Shown here piece after piece: positions 7,858 to 18,400 of a stretch of DNA of 64,000 nucleotides. A program made the position numbers and the translations under genes. The DNA is from Isosphaera pallida ATCC 43644 (GTDB lineage Bacteria; Planctomycetota; Planctomycetia; Isosphaerales; Isosphaeraceae), in NCBI RefSeq assembly GCF_000186345.1, contig NC_014962.1, positions 5,174,450 to 5,238,449 of the forward strand, in the 5' to 3' direction. The notes under the pieces were generated by a model. It ran no database searches and was not told the origin of the DNA. It was given only the letters and a program-made list of their open reading frames with translations. Positions within the stretch are counted from its first letter, which is position 1; every line of letters starts with the position of its first letter.

Positions 7858-10314
7858 CTAGACCAATTGCTTACGTTTTCGTAACACCCACTCCAGTGTG
7901 ATCAACGTCAGGAACAGCGTCAAGACAGGCCACGTATTCCAGAGGGGAATGGGCGGGTCGGTGTCAAGGGGAACCTTCTGGGGCGGCGGCAGATGCTCCA
8001 GCAGACCGTCGAGGCTGGTTAGGGTGTGGAACCGTCCACCGGTCAGTTCGGCCACCCGGCGCAGTTCGCTGGCGTTCATTTGCGAGCGTTCCAGTTCGCC
8101 CGCGGGTGGCTCGATCCGGAACGTGCAGGAGGGCAGATCCCCCTCCAGAACCGGCGGGGGCAGCAGCTTGACGACGTACTCCCCTTCGCGTCCCTGGGGC
8201 AATGCTCCTTCGAACACGCTGGGGTTGCCCGGAACCGCCTCCAGAGTCAGGGTGCGACTTCCCTCTCCTTTGCGTTCGACCTGCACGTTGACCGACTTGA
8301 TCCCCAACGCCAACGCGGGGTTGGGAAAACGCACGCGGACCTGAATCGGTTGGTTGCGCTGGTAGCGCAGACGATCGGTGACGATTTCGGCTTGACGCTG
8401 GCCCAGCAGCTTCGTGCGGGCTAGGAAGCGCAGCGACTGAGTCCAGTAGCGGCCGAAGTAGCGGTCGCCTACCCGGAACCGCCATTTCCAGGTCTCGTCG
8501 ATGCCGCTAAACAAGGTTTTGCCCGCCCCAACAAACTGGTAGCAGATCAAGGGGGCCCGGTCCATGCCGCCCAGCGGCTTAGGATGGACCGCCAAGGTCA
8601 CGGCCGCTGGTTTGGTCCGGGCCACTTCGAAGTACCAGTTGACCGGCGGCAGATTCTCCCAGATCGTCAGGCTGGAAATCGCGTCGTCGCCGAACCGGAA
8701 GATCGGGCTAGCCCGGCCCTCCACGGTGAGCTCGGGACGAAACGGCGGCACCGTCGCGGCCACCGACGGGTCCCGCGCCTCGGCCAGGTCGATCGGCAAC
8801 AAATCCTCCAGCGCTGTGTTCTTGTAGCTGAGAGGATTGAAATATTCCCCCGCCACGAACATCACACCCCCGCCCTTGCGGGTCACGAACTCCACCAACG
8901 CCTCTTGCTGACCGGCGCTGAGAAATGATGGGTCTACATCTCCAAGAATGATGACGTCATAGTTGAACAAGTCGTCGCGTGAGGTGGGGAAGGTGGCCAG
9001 GGCGACCCGGTCTTGTTCGGCGTATTCGGGGTCGGAGGAGAGCAGCAGCACGTGGAGGTCGATGGTGGCTCGTTCCCGTTCCAGGAAGGTTTTGAGGTAG
9101 CGGTATTCGTAGCGGGGTTGGCCGTCCACCAGCAGGGCGCGGAGTTTTTGGTCGCGGACGCTGACGACGCGAACGATTCGGTTGTTCTCCAGTTGGATCT
9201 CGCGTTCCTGGGGTTCGACCTCCAGGACGTAGCGGATGTCGCCGGTTTGTTCGGGAAGGTGGACGATTTCCAGGGGCAGCGGGGTGCCGTCAGCGGGAGC
9301 TTGGACCGTCAGTTCCTTGAGAAGACGATCGGCTTTGGGGTTGGTTTCGTCGGGCTGTTCCAGCAAACGGATGGTCACGGGGCGGCCTTCGTAGCCCATT
9401 GAGAGCAGTTTAGCCTTGAAGGGGATCGGGTCCTCTTTGAACGCGACCTCGTCCACTTGGAGTTCCAGCAGTTCGAGGTCGCGGGGGGCGTCGGGGTCGC
9501 CCAGACCCACCGTGATGATTGGTACCCCTTTGCGCTTGGCCAGCTCGGCGGCGCTGGCGAGATCTTCCCCTTCGGTGGTTTGGCCGTCGGTGAACATGAT
9601 GATTGCGGTGGGGGCGACGCCGCGCAGTTGGGTCAGCACCTGACGAACGCCGGCACCCAGTTTGGAGCTGGAGCCGGAGGCTTCGAGCTTGGCGATCGCC
9701 TCCAGAGCTGGGGCGATTCCGTCTTCGTCCTCGATGACTGCCAGCGTGCGGGTGGCGGTCGAGACCGTTTCAATGCGGACCTTGTGCTTAGCCTGCAGGG
9801 CGCGGAGGAACGCCCCGTTGTCGCGGCTGAGGATGGCCTGGGTCAACGCGATTCGGGGAATCTCCAAGCTGGCTCGTGAGTCGGATTGGGATTGGGAGGC
9901 GGTGGGGTTGGTGGCGATTCCAGGGGCGTATGCGCCAAGGTCGCGGATGGCGCGGGCGAGGTCCGGGTCGGCAGGACGGTCGGAGAGGCCCTGGCTGGCC
10001 GAGTCGTCCACCATAACCACGATGGTGGGCAGGCCGGTGCGTTCGACGGTCAGCGACGCCTCGGAGAGCAGGAACAGGATCAGCAGTACCAGGGAGAGCC
10101 GCACAATGGCCAGGCCCAGACGCCAAGGCCGCGGCGCGGTGGTTTCGCGGCGGTACACCGCAAACACCAGGACCGCGGCGGCCACCACGAGGGCGATCAG
10201 GGTCAGTTGGCTGAACGGTTGCTCGAACCGGATCGCCGGTTCGAGCGCTTCGCCTGAGCCGGCCGGTTCCACGCCCAAACGTTCGGCCAACCACAACAAG
10301 AACGACTGGTACAC
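7858..10314 (-). CDS. VWA-domain membrane protein of MoxR cluster 1
   Basis: The GTG at 10314 is preferred (GAGGAT about 8 nt upstream); a TTG at 10338 would add eight residues. The product of 818 residues has two N-terminal membrane helices (about residues 36-55 and 70-84). A von Willebrand A domain follows, with the metal-site signature Asp-Asp-Ser-Ala-Ser at about residues 103-107 and a second conserved block Phe-Thr-Asp-Gly-Gln-Thr. A long region follows that resembles the glutamine-amidotransferase-like module often joined to such domains, with the segment Asp-Val-Ile-Ile-Leu-Gly-Asp-Val-Asp. A C-terminal membrane helix is followed by a basic tail. This is a typical layout of large planctomycete VWA proteins beside BatA genes. 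It probably acts in the periplasm with the neighbouring MoxR ATPase and DUF58 protein; the substrate is unknown. Confidence 0.82.
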   Translation of the reverse strand: MYQSFLLWLAERLGVEPAGSGEALEPAIRFEQPFSQLTLIALVVAAAVLVFAVYRRETTAPRPWRLGLAIVRLSLVLLILFLLSEASLTVERTGLPTIVVMVDDSASQGLSDRPADPDLARAIRDLGAYAPGIATNPTASQSQSDSRASLEIPRIALTQAILSRDNGAFLRALQAKHKVRIETVSTATRTLAVIEDEDGIAPALEAIAKLEASGSSSKLGAGVRQVLTQLRGVAPTAIIMFTDGQTTEGEDLASAAELAKRKGVPIITVGLGDPDAPRDLELLELQVDEVAFKEDPIPFKAKLLSMGYEGRPVTIRLLEQPDETNPKADRLLKELTVQAPADGTPLPLEIVHLPEQTGDIRYVLEVEPQEREIQLENNRIVRVVSVRDQKLRALLVDGQPRYEYRYLKTFLERERATIDLHVLLLSSDPEYAEQDRVALATFPTSRDDLFNYDVIILGDVDPSFLSAGQQEALVEFVTRKGGGVMFVAGEYFNPLSYKNTALEDLLPIDLAEARDPSVAATVPPFRPELTVEGRASPIFRFGDDAISSLTIWENLPPVNWYFEVARTKPAAVTLAVHPKPLGGMDRAPLICYQFVGAGKTLFSGIDETWKWRFRVGDRYFGRYWTQSLRFLARTKLLGQRQAEIVTDRLRYQRNQPIQVRVRFPNPALALGIKSVNVQVERKGEGSRTLTLEAVPGNPSVFEGALPQGREGEYVVKLLPPPVLEGDLPSCTFRIEPPAGELERSQMNASELRRVAELTGGRFHTLTSLDGLLEHLPPPQKVPLDTDPPIPLWNTWPVLTLFLTLITLEWVLRKRKQLV

Positions 10315-10428
10315 GGCACCATCCTCGGAGCGAAGCAAAGCGAAGGGGAGCGAAGCGAAGCGACGGTTTGAAGAGGACAGGACGCCACAGCGGCGTGTGG
10401 CGCGACGATGCGGGCCACCAAACTCAAC

Positions 10429-12702
10429 TCAGGCGGGGGCGGTGTGATAACCGAACCACCAGGCCAGGACCGACTCGAACAACAGCAGGGCCAGCACCGC
10501 CCAAAGCAGAGGGCGGTGCAACTCGCCTTGACGGGCCAGGGCCGAGGTGGTGGGCGAGTCGCTGGCTTTGGAGGAGGTCACCACGCGGAAGTCCCAACCA
10601 GGGAATTCCGCGCGGAGGTCGGCTTCGCTGATGCGGGCCGGGTCGCTTTCGGCGGGCGGCGGGTTGACCGCGAAGCTCGCTTCGGCGGCCAGGGGGGGGC
10701 CAATCCGGGCCTGATAGACTCCCGACAGGTCGGTGTTTTCATAACGAAACAAGCTGGCTGCGCCATCAGGGTCGTCCCGGAGACGGACGGTGACCACCTC
10801 CTCGTCGGGGCGGGTCAAACGAGCATCCAGTCCTGAACCAGACGGCGGATAGGTCTGGTCCAGCGGTTGGCCGACCGCCGCGTTGCGGGCGGCGAACCGG
10901 CCCGAGGCGGCTTGCAGCAGGATCTGTTCCATCACCGGCGGATAACTCGGGTGCAGTGGCCAGGTGGTCCAATCGGCGTCGGCCGTGGTGGCCGACAGAA
11001 TGACTTTGCCCCGATGCCGATCGATTTCGATCAGCGCGGGGTCGCCAGTCTCAAACGCCAGCGCCACCCGCGCGGGGGAATCCTCAGGTAGTTTGAGTTG
11101 GTAATATCGCCAGGTCCGCACCCCCGTCAGACCGGCGATCACCGACTCGGAGGCACCAGCGAAGGGGGCGACAATCGGGTGGCGCAGACCTAAGGTGTTG
11201 AAGCCGACCGGTTCGCCCCGGCGGGTTTCGTCTCCCACCACGCCGACGATTTCGGCTGGCAGGAGTCCCTTACCGTCCGCGAACAGCAGGCGGTTGGCGT
11301 TGTCGGTCAGGGTTTGGTTGCCCAGGAAGATCGCCACCCCGCCTCCTTGGCGCAGGTACGACTCGAGGATGGTCACTTCACGCTCGGTGAATTGGGCGAC
11401 GTTGCAAACCGCGATCGCGTCGTAGCGCGACAGGTCGCGCCCGGCTAGTTGCGATTCAGAGACCACCTCGACCCGAATCGCTGAGACCGGTTCGTTGAGG
11501 CCCGACGCCCCAGCTGAGGCCGGGGCGAGGGCTTCGGCCAGATAGTCGGTTTCCGACTGAAATGGTTCGGCCTTGGCGTCGCCATCGACCAAAAGCACCT
11601 GGACCACCTCGCGGGTTGGGATCACCAGACGTCGGCGGTCGTCCACCACCAGAGGATCTTCGTCTAACCGGACTTCGACCACGTGGTCGCCCGGGGTCAC
11701 CAGAGTGTGGGTGAAGGCCACTACCGCCTCCTCGCCCGAGGGCCACGACTCGATCACCCGTTCATTGACGAACTGGCCATCCACCACCAGCCGCGCTCGG
11801 GTCGAGTCGGCGGGAATGGTCGAGAAGTTCCGCGCAGTCGCCCGCACCGTAAACGGCGTCCCTACCGTGACCACCTGGGTGTTCAGGTCGAGATCGACCA
11901 CCGCGCGGTTGGCTGTGTTCTCCTTGCCCAGGTCCACCACCACCGAACGGGTCGAACGCCCATCGCGGCTCAACTTGGCCAGCGCCACTTTGACACCCTC
12001 GGCTGCGGCCGGTTGCCGCCAACTTGATGCTTGCAAATCTGTCAAAATAATTAACTGCTTCTGACTGATCGTGGAGGCGTCCATAGCGCGGGCGATCGCG
12101 TCGAAGCTGGCGGCCAGGTCAGTACCGCCGTGGGTGGCTTGAAGGTCGTCGATTTCGCGGGCCACCTCGTCCAACCGGGGCGAGGGTTCGCCCACCACGA
12201 TTCGGGGCGACGCGCCCAGTAGCACGACGCTCGCCACGTCGCCGGGGCGGGCTTCTTTGAGCAGTTGCCGCGCCGCGGCTTTGGCTTGGTCGAACCGGGT
12301 CGATTCGGCGGGTTGGTAGGTCATCGACATCGAGCCATCTAGCGCCAAAATCAGGTGGGTGCGTTGACCGGCGACCAGCGGCAGGCCGGAGGATTCCAGG
12401 AACGGCTTGGCCATTGCCAGGGCAGCCAGCAGTACGATCAGGGTTCGCACCGCCAGCAGCAGCAGCTGTTCGAGTTGGATCCGCCGTTGGTTTTTCTTGA
12501 CCGCTGCCAGCAGGAACTGCATCGCCGCCCACCGCACCCGTTTGAACCGTCTTCGGTTGAGCAGATGAATCAGGATCGGCAGCGAGGCCCCCGCCGCGCC
12601 CCAGAGCATGATGGAGTTGGCGAAGCCCAACGCCCAGACCGGGGCCACGGCCCAAAACAGGGCCGGACCGTTCCAAAGTGAAAGCGCGGGGGAGGGATCC
12701 AC
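10429..12702 (-). CDS. BatA-like VWA membrane protein
   Basis: The 757-residue product begins with a BatA-type N-terminal module: a membrane helix, then Pro-Ile-Leu-Ile-His-Leu-Leu-Asn-Arg-Arg at about residues 42-51 and a second helix near residues 81-97. The VWA domain follows with Asp122-Gly-Ser124-Met-Ser126 as metal-site residues. A central beta-rich region, a predicted amidotransferase-like fold and a C-terminal membrane helix complete it. Family knowledge links BatA to aerotolerance and envelope stress in several phyla, but the biochemical role is unsettled. The annotated start is GTG with a weak, distant AAGGA; a shorter form beginning at the Met in front of Leu-Trp-Gly (residue 32) is possible. 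It lies 123 nt after the DUF58 gene on the same strand. Confidence 0.85.
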   Translation of the reverse strand: MDPSPALSLWNGPALFWAVAPVWALGFANSIMLWGAAGASLPILIHLLNRRRFKRVRWAAMQFLLAAVKKNQRRIQLEQLLLLAVRTLIVLLAALAMAKPFLESSGLPLVAGQRTHLILALDGSMSMTYQPAESTRFDQAKAAARQLLKEARPGDVASVVLLGASPRIVVGEPSPRLDEVAREIDDLQATHGGTDLAASFDAIARAMDASTISQKQLIILTDLQASSWRQPAAAEGVKVALAKLSRDGRSTRSVVVDLGKENTANRAVVDLDLNTQVVTVGTPFTVRATARNFSTIPADSTRARLVVDGQFVNERVIESWPSGEEAVVAFTHTLVTPGDHVVEVRLDEDPLVVDDRRRLVIPTREVVQVLLVDGDAKAEPFQSETDYLAEALAPASAGASGLNEPVSAIRVEVVSESQLAGRDLSRYDAIAVCNVAQFTEREVTILESYLRQGGGVAIFLGNQTLTDNANRLLFADGKGLLPAEIVGVVGDETRRGEPVGFNTLGLRHPIVAPFAGASESVIAGLTGVRTWRYYQLKLPEDSPARVALAFETGDPALIEIDRHRGKVILSATTADADWTTWPLHPSYPPVMEQILLQAASGRFAARNAAVGQPLDQTYPPSGSGLDARLTRPDEEVVTVRLRDDPDGAASLFRYENTDLSGVYQARIGPPLAAEASFAVNPPPAESDPARISEADLRAEFPGWDFRVVTSSKASDSPTTSALARQGELHRPLLWAVLALLLFESVLAWWFGYHTAPA

Positions 12703-12825
12703 GGCGGAGCAATCCTTGAACCAGGTCTATCAGATGGAAAAACGCGCAAGTGGGGTCGGACGAGGCGATGGTGGTGGAACGTGGGCGGGTTTCATCCCGC
12801 TCCCCGCCCTCGCGTTGCCCCCACC

Positions 12826-13785
12826 CTAACGCAACCGGGCGGCGCGGGCGGCTAGGTAGGAGGACAACGCCACGTCCAGCGGTTGATCGGTGCGTAAGGT
12901 CACGAAATCGATGTTGCTGAGTTGGCAGCCTTTGCGGAGTTGGTCGCGGTACGCTTGAAACTCCGCGCGGTAGGCTGCGCGGAGGGCGTGAGGGTGGGTG
13001 AGGATCGGCGCAACCTCCTCCAAGCCCTCGAATAAGGTCGTGTCGCGGAACGGGAATTCGATCTCGTCGGGGTCCAGCACGTGAAACACAATCACCTCGT
13101 GGCGGCGGTGGCGGAAGTGCTTCAAGCCAGTGAGGATCCGTTGGGGATCATCGAACAGGTCGGAGATGATGGCCACCACCCCGCGTTTGCGGAACCGTTC
13201 GGCCAGGTCGTGAAAGGTCTGGCCCAGGTTGGTTTTGGAGCGAGCGGGGGTCGTGTCCATGATCTTGACGAGTTCGCGTAGATGGCTGGCTTGACTGGCC
13301 GGTTTGATGTAGCGTCCGACACCTTCATCAAAGGTGGCCAGACCGACTGAGTCCTGCTGCTGCAACACCAAGTACGCCAGACTGGCCGCCACGATCCGCG
13401 CGTAGCTCAATTTCGTGAGCCGACCGCCCCCGGCATAGCCCATACTTTCCGAAGTGTCCAGAAGAACGTATAAAAGAAGATTGGTTTCTTCTTCGTATTG
13501 CTTGAGGTAATACTTCTCGGTTTTTGACCAAGCTTTCCAGTCGATATGTTTGATGTCGTCGCCGGGGACGTATTCGCGGTGCTGGGCGAATTCGACTGAA
13601 AAGCCGTGGTAGGGACTCTTGTGCAGACCCGAGACGTATCCCTCCACCACTGAGCGGGCCTGGAGGTCCAGCCCGTCCAGGCTGGCGAGGGTCTGAGGGT
13701 CGAAGGCGCTGGGAGCGGCGGCGGAGGAGTCCAAGGGGGGCGGGCCTCGACGAACGCGGACAAAGGCGAAGGGAACGGTGAGCAA
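12826..13785 (-). CDS. DUF58 domain-containing protein (MoxR cluster 1)
   Basis: About 319 residues. The conserved DUF58 block is clear: Tyr-x-Pro-Gly-Asp-Asp-Ile-Lys-His-Ile-Asp-Trp-Lys near residues 73-85, followed by a VWA-like core with Asp-Thr-Ser-Glu-Ser-Met at about 109-114 and Ile-Ser-Asp-Leu-Phe-Asp later on. Proteins of this family are nearly always next to a MoxR ATPase, as here, and are thought to be its adaptor or client. No ATG is available in the N-terminal region; candidates are TTG at 13785 (no clear ribosome-binding site) and TTG at 13734, so the first 17 residues are uncertain. The gene lies 207 nt downstream of moxR in cluster 1. Confidence 0.85.
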   Translation of the reverse strand: MLTVPFAFVRVRRGPPPLDSSAAAPSAFDPQTLASLDGLDLQARSVVEGYVSGLHKSPYHGFSVEFAQHREYVPGDDIKHIDWKAWSKTEKYYLKQYEEETNLLLYVLLDTSESMGYAGGGRLTKLSYARIVAASLAYLVLQQQDSVGLATFDEGVGRYIKPASQASHLRELVKIMDTTPARSKTNLGQTFHDLAERFRKRGVVAIISDLFDDPQRILTGLKHFRHRRHEVIVFHVLDPDEIEFPFRDTTLFEGLEEVAPILTHPHALRAAYRAEFQAYRDQLRKGCQLSNIDFVTLRTDQPLDVALSSYLAARAARLR

Positions 13786-13992
13786 GGGAGTGGGGGGCGA
13801 GGCCGGGGAACGCCTTGGCCTCTTCGGGTTGGACGCGAGGGCTACTGCTTGGTTTGGGGCCCTCGGGTTGCCCGATCATGTCGTGGACGTTCCTTTGGGC
13901 CGCCTGAGCCGATCCCGCTCGGGGTTGTAGTGGGGGGATCGGCTGGTTGGCGGAGGGGGGATTGCGACGGGGCGGCCTTTGGCAGGGCCGAC

Positions 13993-15087
13993 TCATCCGA
14001 CGCGGAAGATTTTGACGCCGCCGGGCGGGTCGCTCTCGTCGATCGGCACATACTTGATGAGACGCGCGACCAGATCGTCGGCCTTGATGCCTTCGGCCTC
14101 GGCGTTGAAGTTGGTCACGATGCGGTGCCGCAGCACCGGCCCGGCGACCGCCTGAATATCCTCGACCGAGACGTGATAGCGACCGTGCAGGACCGCACGG
14201 GCCTTGGCCGCCAGCACCAGATATTGGCTGGCTCGAGGACCGGCTCCCCACATCACGTAATCCCGAATGAAATCCGGAAGCGCCGCGAATTGCCGATCAC
14301 GCTCAGCCCCCTCGCCCCGAGGCGGACGCGAAGTCCGCGCCAAACGCACCGCGTACCGGGCAATGTGGTCGGCCACAGGAACCTTGCGCACGATCTCTTG
14401 AAGTTGAAGAATGTCTTGATCAGCGAACACTTTTTCAACGCGGGCTTTGCTCTCGCCGGTGGTCAGTTTGACAATCTCGACCTCCTCTTCTTCTTCGGGG
14501 TAGTTGACCAGCACGTTGAGCATGAAGCGGTCGAGTTGGGCTTCGGGTAGCGGATAGGTGCCTTCCTGCTCGATGGGGTTTTGGGTCGCCAGCACGAAGA
14601 ACGGTTGCGGCAGGAAGTGCCGTTCGCCCGCCACCGTGACCTGGCGCTCCTGCATCGCCTCCAACAGCGCTGCTTGGGTCTTGGGCGGGGTGCGGTTGAT
14701 TTCGTCGGCCAGCACGATATTAGCGAAAATCGGTCCCTCGAAAAACTTGAACTGACGGGTGCCCGTCGCTTTATCCTCTTGAATGATCTCGGTGCCGGTG
14801 ATGTCTGAGGGCATCAGGTCGGGGGTGAACTGGATGCGGTTGGCGCTGAGGTTGAGCGCTTCGGCCAGGGTCTTAATCATGAGGGTCTTAGCCAGGCCCG
14901 GCACGCCGATCAGCAGGCAGTGGCCTCGGCTAAAGATCGCCATTAGGAGTTCTTCAACCACGTGGGTTTGACCCACGATCACCTTGGACATTTCGACCTT
15001 GAGCTTCTCGAACGCATTTTTGAGCCGCTCGACGGCCTCCACGTCGTCCCGTTGGATCTCGGTGGGTGGTGCGGGGTTGTCGGACAC
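13993..15087 (-). CDS. MoxR-family AAA+ ATPase (cluster 1)
   Basis: I chose the GTG at 15087 because GGGAGC sits about 7 nt upstream and the open frame before it is low-complexity and unlike the family. The 364-residue product has Walker A Gly-Val-Pro-Gly-Leu-Ala-Lys-Thr at residues 61-68, Walker B ending Leu-Ala-Asp-Glu near 126-129, a sensor-like Ala-Thr-Gln-Asn-Pro-Ile-Glu, and the typical Leu-Pro-Glu-Ala-Gln-Leu-Asp-Arg-Phe segment. MoxR ATPases act as chaperone-like remodelers for VWA proteins. The following DUF58 and VWA genes are its expected partners. A second MoxR lies on the other strand at 50440. Confidence 0.93.
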   Translation of the reverse strand: MSDNPAPPTEIQRDDVEAVERLKNAFEKLKVEMSKVIVGQTHVVEELLMAIFSRGHCLLIGVPGLAKTLMIKTLAEALNLSANRIQFTPDLMPSDITGTEIIQEDKATGTRQFKFFEGPIFANIVLADEINRTPPKTQAALLEAMQERQVTVAGERHFLPQPFFVLATQNPIEQEGTYPLPEAQLDRFMLNVLVNYPEEEEEVEIVKLTTGESKARVEKVFADQDILQLQEIVRKVPVADHIARYAVRLARTSRPPRGEGAERDRQFAALPDFIRDYVMWGAGPRASQYLVLAAKARAVLHGRYHVSVEDIQAVAGPVLRHRIVTNFNAEAEGIKADDLVARLIKYVPIDESDPPGGVKIFRVG

Positions 15088-15445
15088 GGGGCGCTCCCTG
15101 GGGGTCGCAAGAGGAAACGGGTGACAAAGCGGAGGGGAAGAAAATGGGGGCGACGGAGAGGACGTCGCTGATCCAGTCGCGTCGAGGTCGGCAACAGCCC
15201 AACCGACGTGAGGCGCAGGATGAGGCGACCCGGCGCAAATCCCTGCGGGTGGACAAGGACAGTCCATTCCAACGGCGGGGCGGGGCGTCGCGTTCAACAA
15301 ACCATAGGTGGTGGTCGGGATCAAGCGGACGCCTACTGGAATCCATGCATTCTCTCAAATCAAGTCTCTTCTCTCTCTTTTCGTTCTTTTCGTTGTCGTC
15401 GCTCGTTCTCTCCGGTGAGGTAGGTGGTGGTGGGAGGAGGACGTT
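15088..15445. other. Leader region upstream of MoxR cluster 1
   Basis: This 358-nt gap lies between the end of the PQQ/TPR gene and the moxR start, both on the minus strand. No gene is supported. From about 15356 to 15420 the plus strand is almost all pyrimidine (so the minus strand is purine-rich), which is distinctive but not a recognised signal. The length suggests that MoxR cluster 1 has its own promoter here. Confidence 0.4.
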
Positions 15446-18400
15446 TCATTCGCGATCCTCCCTTTCGACCGGAGGCGGGGAAGGAGCGGCTGGGGAGGAA
15501 CGACCGGCGGCGAGGAACCAACCGGCTTGGTTGGTGGCGACGGTGAGTCCATCCGCTTCGAAGCGGATGACCAACGCTTGGGTCTCGGCCGTTGGGAAGA
15601 CCAGGCGTTGAAGCAGGCGTCCGTCGTCGAGACGATGCAGGGTGATGGGCAGAAAGTCGCCCACGAAACGACGAGCGGCGACTCGTTGGGGGTCGGGATA
15701 GACTGCCACTCCTTGGTCGAGCGGGGCCAAATTCCACCCTTCCTCGGCCCCGTGCAGCCGTTTTTTCCAGTTCAACCCGCCGTCGCTGATCCGGTGGGAT
15801 TGGAGCAATCCCTGATTGACGGTCAGAATGGCGTTGTCACGGATCAGGATCGCGTCGGGACGTTCCCCCAGGTTCTCTTCGCCCAGCGGCACCGGCTCAG
15901 CCCAAAGGCGTTCGCCGGTGAGGGGGTCGAGGCGGTCGAGGATTCGTCCGTTGATGAGGACCACAAGGGCCGAGGCATCGCCCACCAGCAGGGGGGGAGA
16001 GAGATTGGGCAGGGTGTTGGAGACCGCGCGCGACCAGAGCGGACCACGGCGTTCGAGGTCGAAGACCTGAATCGTGCGACGATCGGCCACCACGCCGACT
16101 TTGCCGCCGCCTAGGAAGATTGGGTCGCGTTCCCAAAGAGCGGCGTCGGCGGCTTGTTCCATTTCGGCCAGCAGCCGTCCCGTGGCCGCGTCCAGGGCGA
16201 CGATGGCGTTGGGCTGGCGAATCTGGAGTAGAACAAAGCCCCGCGCCTCCAAGGAGCCGTCCTCTTGCGGGCGGTCCAACCAGGAGGAGCTGGCATGGGC
16301 CAGGAAGCGGTTATGCAACCGGCCTCGGGCATGCAGGTAGGACCAAACGGGCCGTCCATTGGCCCCTTCCAGCGCGACCAGTTCGGAGTTGCCGCGCAGC
16401 ACCAGGACGCGATCGCCCAGGACCCGGAATTGCTCCAGAGGAGATGAACGGCGGTCCGGGTCGTCGTCGCCTGCTGGCAGGCCGGGGATGCCTACGTTGG
16501 GACGGAACGGGTTGATCGATTCGTTGCCAACCACGCTGGGGTCGGCCGCTGGGTTCGCCGCATCCAGAGGGTCGGGCGGCGCAGGCCAGACCCAGGCGGT
16601 TTGACCGTTGAGCGGGTCGAACGCCCAGACTCGGTTGCGGGTGGCGACCACGATGCGATCGGGCAGCGATCCGCTCCACTCGGCCCGGCCGTCCAACCGG
16701 GCGCTCCAGATAATCGAGCCGTCAGCCGGATCGACGGCCCGGACCTGACGGCCCTGGGTCAGCAGCAGGCGGGGAGTGCGTCGGCTTGAGAGTCGTCCGA
16801 CGGTGACGAGGGGATAGGGCAGAGCGGACACGTCGTCCCCCTCGCGGGGAGACGAGTCGGCGGCCCAGTCGGCGCGCCAGGCGCGTTCCCAGACCCGTTG
16901 TAGCGGCCAGTCGGGTCGGCGGTCGGGGTCGAAATCGGCCACGCCGCGAAACTCAGGCGCTTGGAGCGCTCGGCTGACCAGTTGGCCCAGCGTGACCTGA
17001 GCGGCGTCAGGCGTGGCTTGGGCGCGATCCGGATCGGTCAGCACCACCGTGGCGAACTCGCGTTCGATCCGACGGTACACATCGCGGGCCGAGACCCAGA
17101 GACGTTGCGCTTGGTAGGCCTGGCCCAGCCCCCACAGCGCTTGGGCGCGCAGCGGAGGGTCGATCGCATCGGCCAGATCCAACAGACGTTTGTACGCCAA
17201 GGCAGCTTCAGAGGGTTGGTCGGCGGCCTCGCGCAATCGGGCCAGGCTCAGGAGCGCCTCGGGCAGCGCTTGGGCCACGGGAAACTCTCGTTCGACCCGT
17301 TCTAGCAATCGGGGGTCGCGGTCGCGTCGGCCCCGTTCCACCAACGCCTGGGCGACTTGGTTGGATCGGGCGTAGACTTCCGGCCCGTGGGTTTTGATGA
17401 GGTCTTGCAGGCGACGCACCACCAGGGCGTCGGCTCGGACGATCCGTCCGCCTTCGAGGTTCACTTGGAGGTCGCGCAATTGGGGATCGGCCAGAGCGGT
17501 TTGAAGCGCGGTGACCGCGTCTTCGGGGCGATTGCCCGCGTTGTGGACGTCGGCCAGGCGGAAGAGGGCTGTCAGTCGGTCCTGAGGTTTGTGGGCTTCG
17601 GTTCGCGCTTCCTCGAACCACTCGGCGGCTTCGGCGAATGCGCCGGCGGAGGAACGTGCTTCGCCCAACCTCATGGCCAGACGATATAAACGGTCGCGTG
17701 CCTCTTCGGCCAATGGCCGACCGTCGATGAGGTCGCTGGAGCCCGCTGCGGCGATGGTCTGGCGGTAAAAGGCGCGGGCCTCGTCGGTTTGCCCTTCGCG
17801 TTCCAGAGCCTGGGCCAGCCGGTAACAGGCCGCGGGATCAGCGGGACGTTCGGCCAGGATTTGACGATAGCGTTGGATCACTCGACGGTTCTGGCAATAC
17901 AACACCAGAGCGTCCTGTTGGGCCACCGCGAGGAAGCCGTCACCCACCGCGAGGTTACCGCCGCCGGTTTGGAACATTTTGGCCAGTTCGATCGGCGGTT
18001 GATCCCGCAATCCGGTGGTGATGGAAAGGACGTGGATCTGACTTTGCGTCGGCCAGTAAACCCGGTTGCCCGCCAGCAGTCCACGCCCTTGGCCGGTCAG
18101 TCCGGCAGGGTTTTCGGGCCAGCGTCGGGTCAGGCGGCCTGTGGCCGCGTCGAACAAATACACATGATTGCCGGTGGCGACCAAATGCCCCGAGGCCACC
18201 CCCAGCAGGTGGGCAATGTCGTTGATCGGGGTGTCGGGGTCGGTCTTCCAGAGTAAACGACCGGTCAGCGCGTCGAAGGCGAAGAGGGCGTCGGAGTCGC
18301 GGGGGGCGACGAACACCCGACCATCGGCCACAACGGCCGGATTCAGGTCGCGGGCCTCGCCCGCAGCCGCGCCCGCGGCTCCAGTGGCGCGGGGATAGGT

